Of a stretch of 6,816 nucleotides of DNA, positions 6,098-6,816 are shown one piece after another. Position 1 is the first letter of the stretch, and every line of letters begins with the position of its first letter. Origin of the DNA: Rhodospirillales bacterium. GTDB taxonomy: Bacteria; Pseudomonadota; Alphaproteobacteria; MPNO01; UBA2964. A model generated the notes under the pieces. That model searched no databases. It was given only the letters and a program-made list of their open reading frames with translations, and was not told where the DNA came from. The stretch spans positions 1 to 6,816 of the forward strand of contig PBWY01000107.1 of NCBI GenBank assembly GCA_002727395.1. Reading direction: 5' to 3'. Made by a program: the position numbers and the translations under genes.

Positions 6098-6118
6098 AAT
6101 TCAGTTACGTGCACAGGG
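6089..6118. repeat. GC-containing imperfect inverted repeat overlapping the rpiB -35
   Basis: Arms CCCGTGCA (6089-6096) and TGCACaGGG (6110-6118, one bulged A) around a 13-nt spacer. The left arm overlaps the candidate -35 of rpiB. GC-rich arms stand out in this AT-rich stretch, which makes it a better operator candidate than the pure A/T palindromes. Confidence 0.4.
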
Positions 6119-6128
6119 AAGTGTTTAG

Positions 6129-6162
6129 TTATTAGAATAACAGGTAAAGATTATTAGATAAC
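6129..6162. repeat. Pair of 12-13 bp direct repeats, 22 bp apart
   Basis: TTATTAGAATAAC (6129-6141) and TTATTAGATAAC (6151-6162) differ by one A. The first, with the preceding G, is also a near-perfect palindrome, GTTATT-AG-AATAAC (6128-6141). The 22-bp period equals about two helical turns, and the pair lies some 30 bp upstream of the rpiB -35, so it could bind a dimeric or tandem regulator. Confidence 0.45.
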
Positions 6163-6191
6163 AATTAAGATAGACTAATATTTTTTAAACT

Positions 6192-6214
6192 AAACTAGTT
6201 TGATTAATCGATTA
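6192..6214. repeat. Two adjacent perfect 10-bp palindromes
   Basis: AAACTAGTTT (6192-6201) and TAATCGATTA (6205-6214) are each perfectly self-complementary and are separated by 3 bp, with centres 13 bp apart. They lie midway between the two divergent promoters. Confidence 0.5.
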
Positions 6215-6266
6215 CTTATAATAAACGCTATTATACTAAAATATACATCTTTTACGAATGTTAAAA

Positions 6267-6296
6267 TTGCTAAATCTAAATTTAATAAGTTATAGT
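6267..6296 (+). promoter_or_regulatory. Candidate promoter of mucR
   Basis: TTGCTA (6267-6272) and TATAGT (6291-6296) are separated by 18 bp and match the sigma-70 consensus at four and five of six positions. Transcription would start near 6303, giving a leader of about 120 nt. A second option nearer the gene is TTGAAC (6363-6368) with a poor -10 around 6385-6391. Confidence 0.4.
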
Positions 6297-6306
6297 ATCC
6301 TTATAA

Positions 6307-6318
6307 TTTATTAATAAA
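6307..6318. repeat. 12-bp A/T palindrome at the mucR candidate start site
   Basis: TTTATTAATAAA is a perfect palindrome just downstream of the candidate mucR -10 (6291-6296). MucR-family proteins bind AT-rich sites with T-A steps and often repress their own gene, so autoregulation here is a reasonable inference. Confidence 0.35.
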
Positions 6319-6424
6319 TAAAAAATTTGTTGTTTATAAAAAAGTAAAATTTTTCCGTATTCTTGAACCACACCGAAGTAAGATTACATAAATAGTTGTA
6401 TATGAAATATAGGTTAGAATTTTA

Positions 6425-6816
6425 ATGTCAGAAGACAATCAAACGCGTGTTTCCAATAGTGACATTTTAAAAATGGCTGTAGAAATCGTTTCCGCCTACG
6501 TCAGTAACAATGATGTAAATACGTCGCAAGTACCAGAGCTAATTAACACGATATACTCATCGCTGCATAATTTAAATGGTTCCATCTCAGTAAACGAAAC
6601 AGAGACGCTAAAGCCAGCTGTCAGTGTTAGGCGGTCAATTAATCCTGATTATATCATATGTCTGGAAGATGGTAAAAAACTTAAAATGCTTAAACGTCAT
6701 TTGCGAGCGTCATACGGAATAACTCCCGATGAATATCGCGCGAAATGGGGATTGCCAGCAGATTATCCGATGGTAGCGCCCAACTACGCGGAACAACGTT
6801 CCAATTTTGCCAAAAA
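6425..6816 (+). CDS. mucR: MucR/Ros family zinc-finger transcriptional regulator (partial, C-terminus beyond right edge)
   Basis: I translated 130 codons from the ATG at 6425 to the edge; the family is usually about 135-150 residues, so only the tail is missing. These proteins bind AT-rich DNA and act as H-NS-like regulators of surface, motility and symbiosis or virulence genes in alphaproteobacteria. Residues 13-52 resemble the helical N-terminal oligomerisation region. PAVSVRRSINPDYIICLEDGKKLKMLKRHLRASYGITPDEYRAKWGLPADYPMVAPNYAEQR (64-125) is the signature domain. Of the Cys-x2-Asp/Cys-x9-His-x3-4-His finger, Cys79, Asp82 and His92 are present, but Ser96/Tyr97 stand where the second His would be. 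As I recall, an HLRxSYG form occurs in other alphaproteobacterial members, so this is probably a subgroup trait. A weak AGG lies 11 nt before the ATG. The long AT-rich upstream region fits an autoregulated gene. Confidence 0.93.
   Translation, partial: MSEDNQTRVSNSDILKMAVEIVSAYVSNNDVNTSQVPELINTIYSSLHNLNGSISVNETETLKPAVSVRRSINPDYIICLEDGKKLKMLKRHLRASYGITPDEYRAKWGLPADYPMVAPNYAEQRSNFAK

Larger units (their letters stand above)
6021..6424. other. Divergent AT-rich intergenic region between rpiB and mucR
   Basis: About 400 bp without a convincing gene on either strand. Most of 6120-6350 is made of A and T with many T-A steps. It contains candidate promoters facing both ways, three perfect palindromes of 10-12 bp, a 12-13 bp direct repeat and a cluster of inverted repeats near rpiB, each listed separately. 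No terminator is expected, because transcription leaves the region in both directions, and none is seen. Confidence 0.85.

Noticed and set aside
6060..6110. Sigma-54 promoter suggested by TTGCACGGGCTGG on the minus strand
   Set aside because: The -12 GC element is not at the required 10-bp distance from a GG; the sigma-70-like boxes fit better.
6021..6424. Small protein gene, tRNA, CRISPR array or replication origin in the spacer
   Set aside because: Frames are short and stop-rich, there is no cloverleaf, no regular spacer-repeat pattern and no cluster of DnaA boxes; AT-richness alone is not evidence of an origin.

Overview
This window looks like chromosomal core DNA of an AT-rich alphaproteobacterium. 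The gene order rpiB-glyA-nrdR-ribD-ribE-ribB(X)-ribH-nusB, a RibB protein with a degenerate GTP cyclohydrolase II domain, and a MucR/Ros-family regulator next door are all typical of that class. The genus cannot be told from the sequence. I see no mobile element, CRISPR array, rRNA or tRNA gene.

Layout. Positions 1-6020 hold one tightly packed minus-strand gene block, read right to left. It starts with rpiB (ribose-5-phosphate isomerase B), followed by glyA (serine hydroxymethyltransferase), nrdR (repressor of ribonucleotide reductase genes), ribD, ribE (riboflavin synthase), ribB/ribBX, ribH (lumazine synthase) and nusB, which runs off the left edge. Gaps between genes are 3-29 bp, or the genes overlap, so one transcript from a promoter upstream of rpiB is likely. 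Positions 6021-6424 form an extremely AT-rich divergent intergenic region with candidate promoters in both directions and several palindromes and repeats. From 6425 to the right edge, on the plus strand, lies a MucR/Ros-type zinc-finger regulator missing only its C-terminal end.

How the genes fit together. RibD, RibB, RibH and RibE cover the riboflavin pathway except its first step, GTP cyclohydrolase II. The domain that would supply that step in RibB has lost its zinc cysteines, so a separate ribA is expected elsewhere. RpiB uses ribulose 5-phosphate, which is also the substrate of RibB. GlyA supplies one-carbon units, and NrdR controls deoxynucleotide supply.

Main anomaly. ribD is interrupted by a single in-frame TGA (3267-3269), exactly where RibD proteins carry a conserved tryptophan (SK-W-ITG). 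The frame is otherwise intact over a normal full length of about 370 residues. TGG encodes every other recognisable Trp here, and two neighbouring genes end in TGA, so a general reassignment of UGA to Trp is unlikely. A G-to-A nonsense mutation, a sequencing error, or local read-through are the candidates. I see no undescribed multi-gene system; the interrupted ribD and the operator-like intergenic region are the parts worth a second look.
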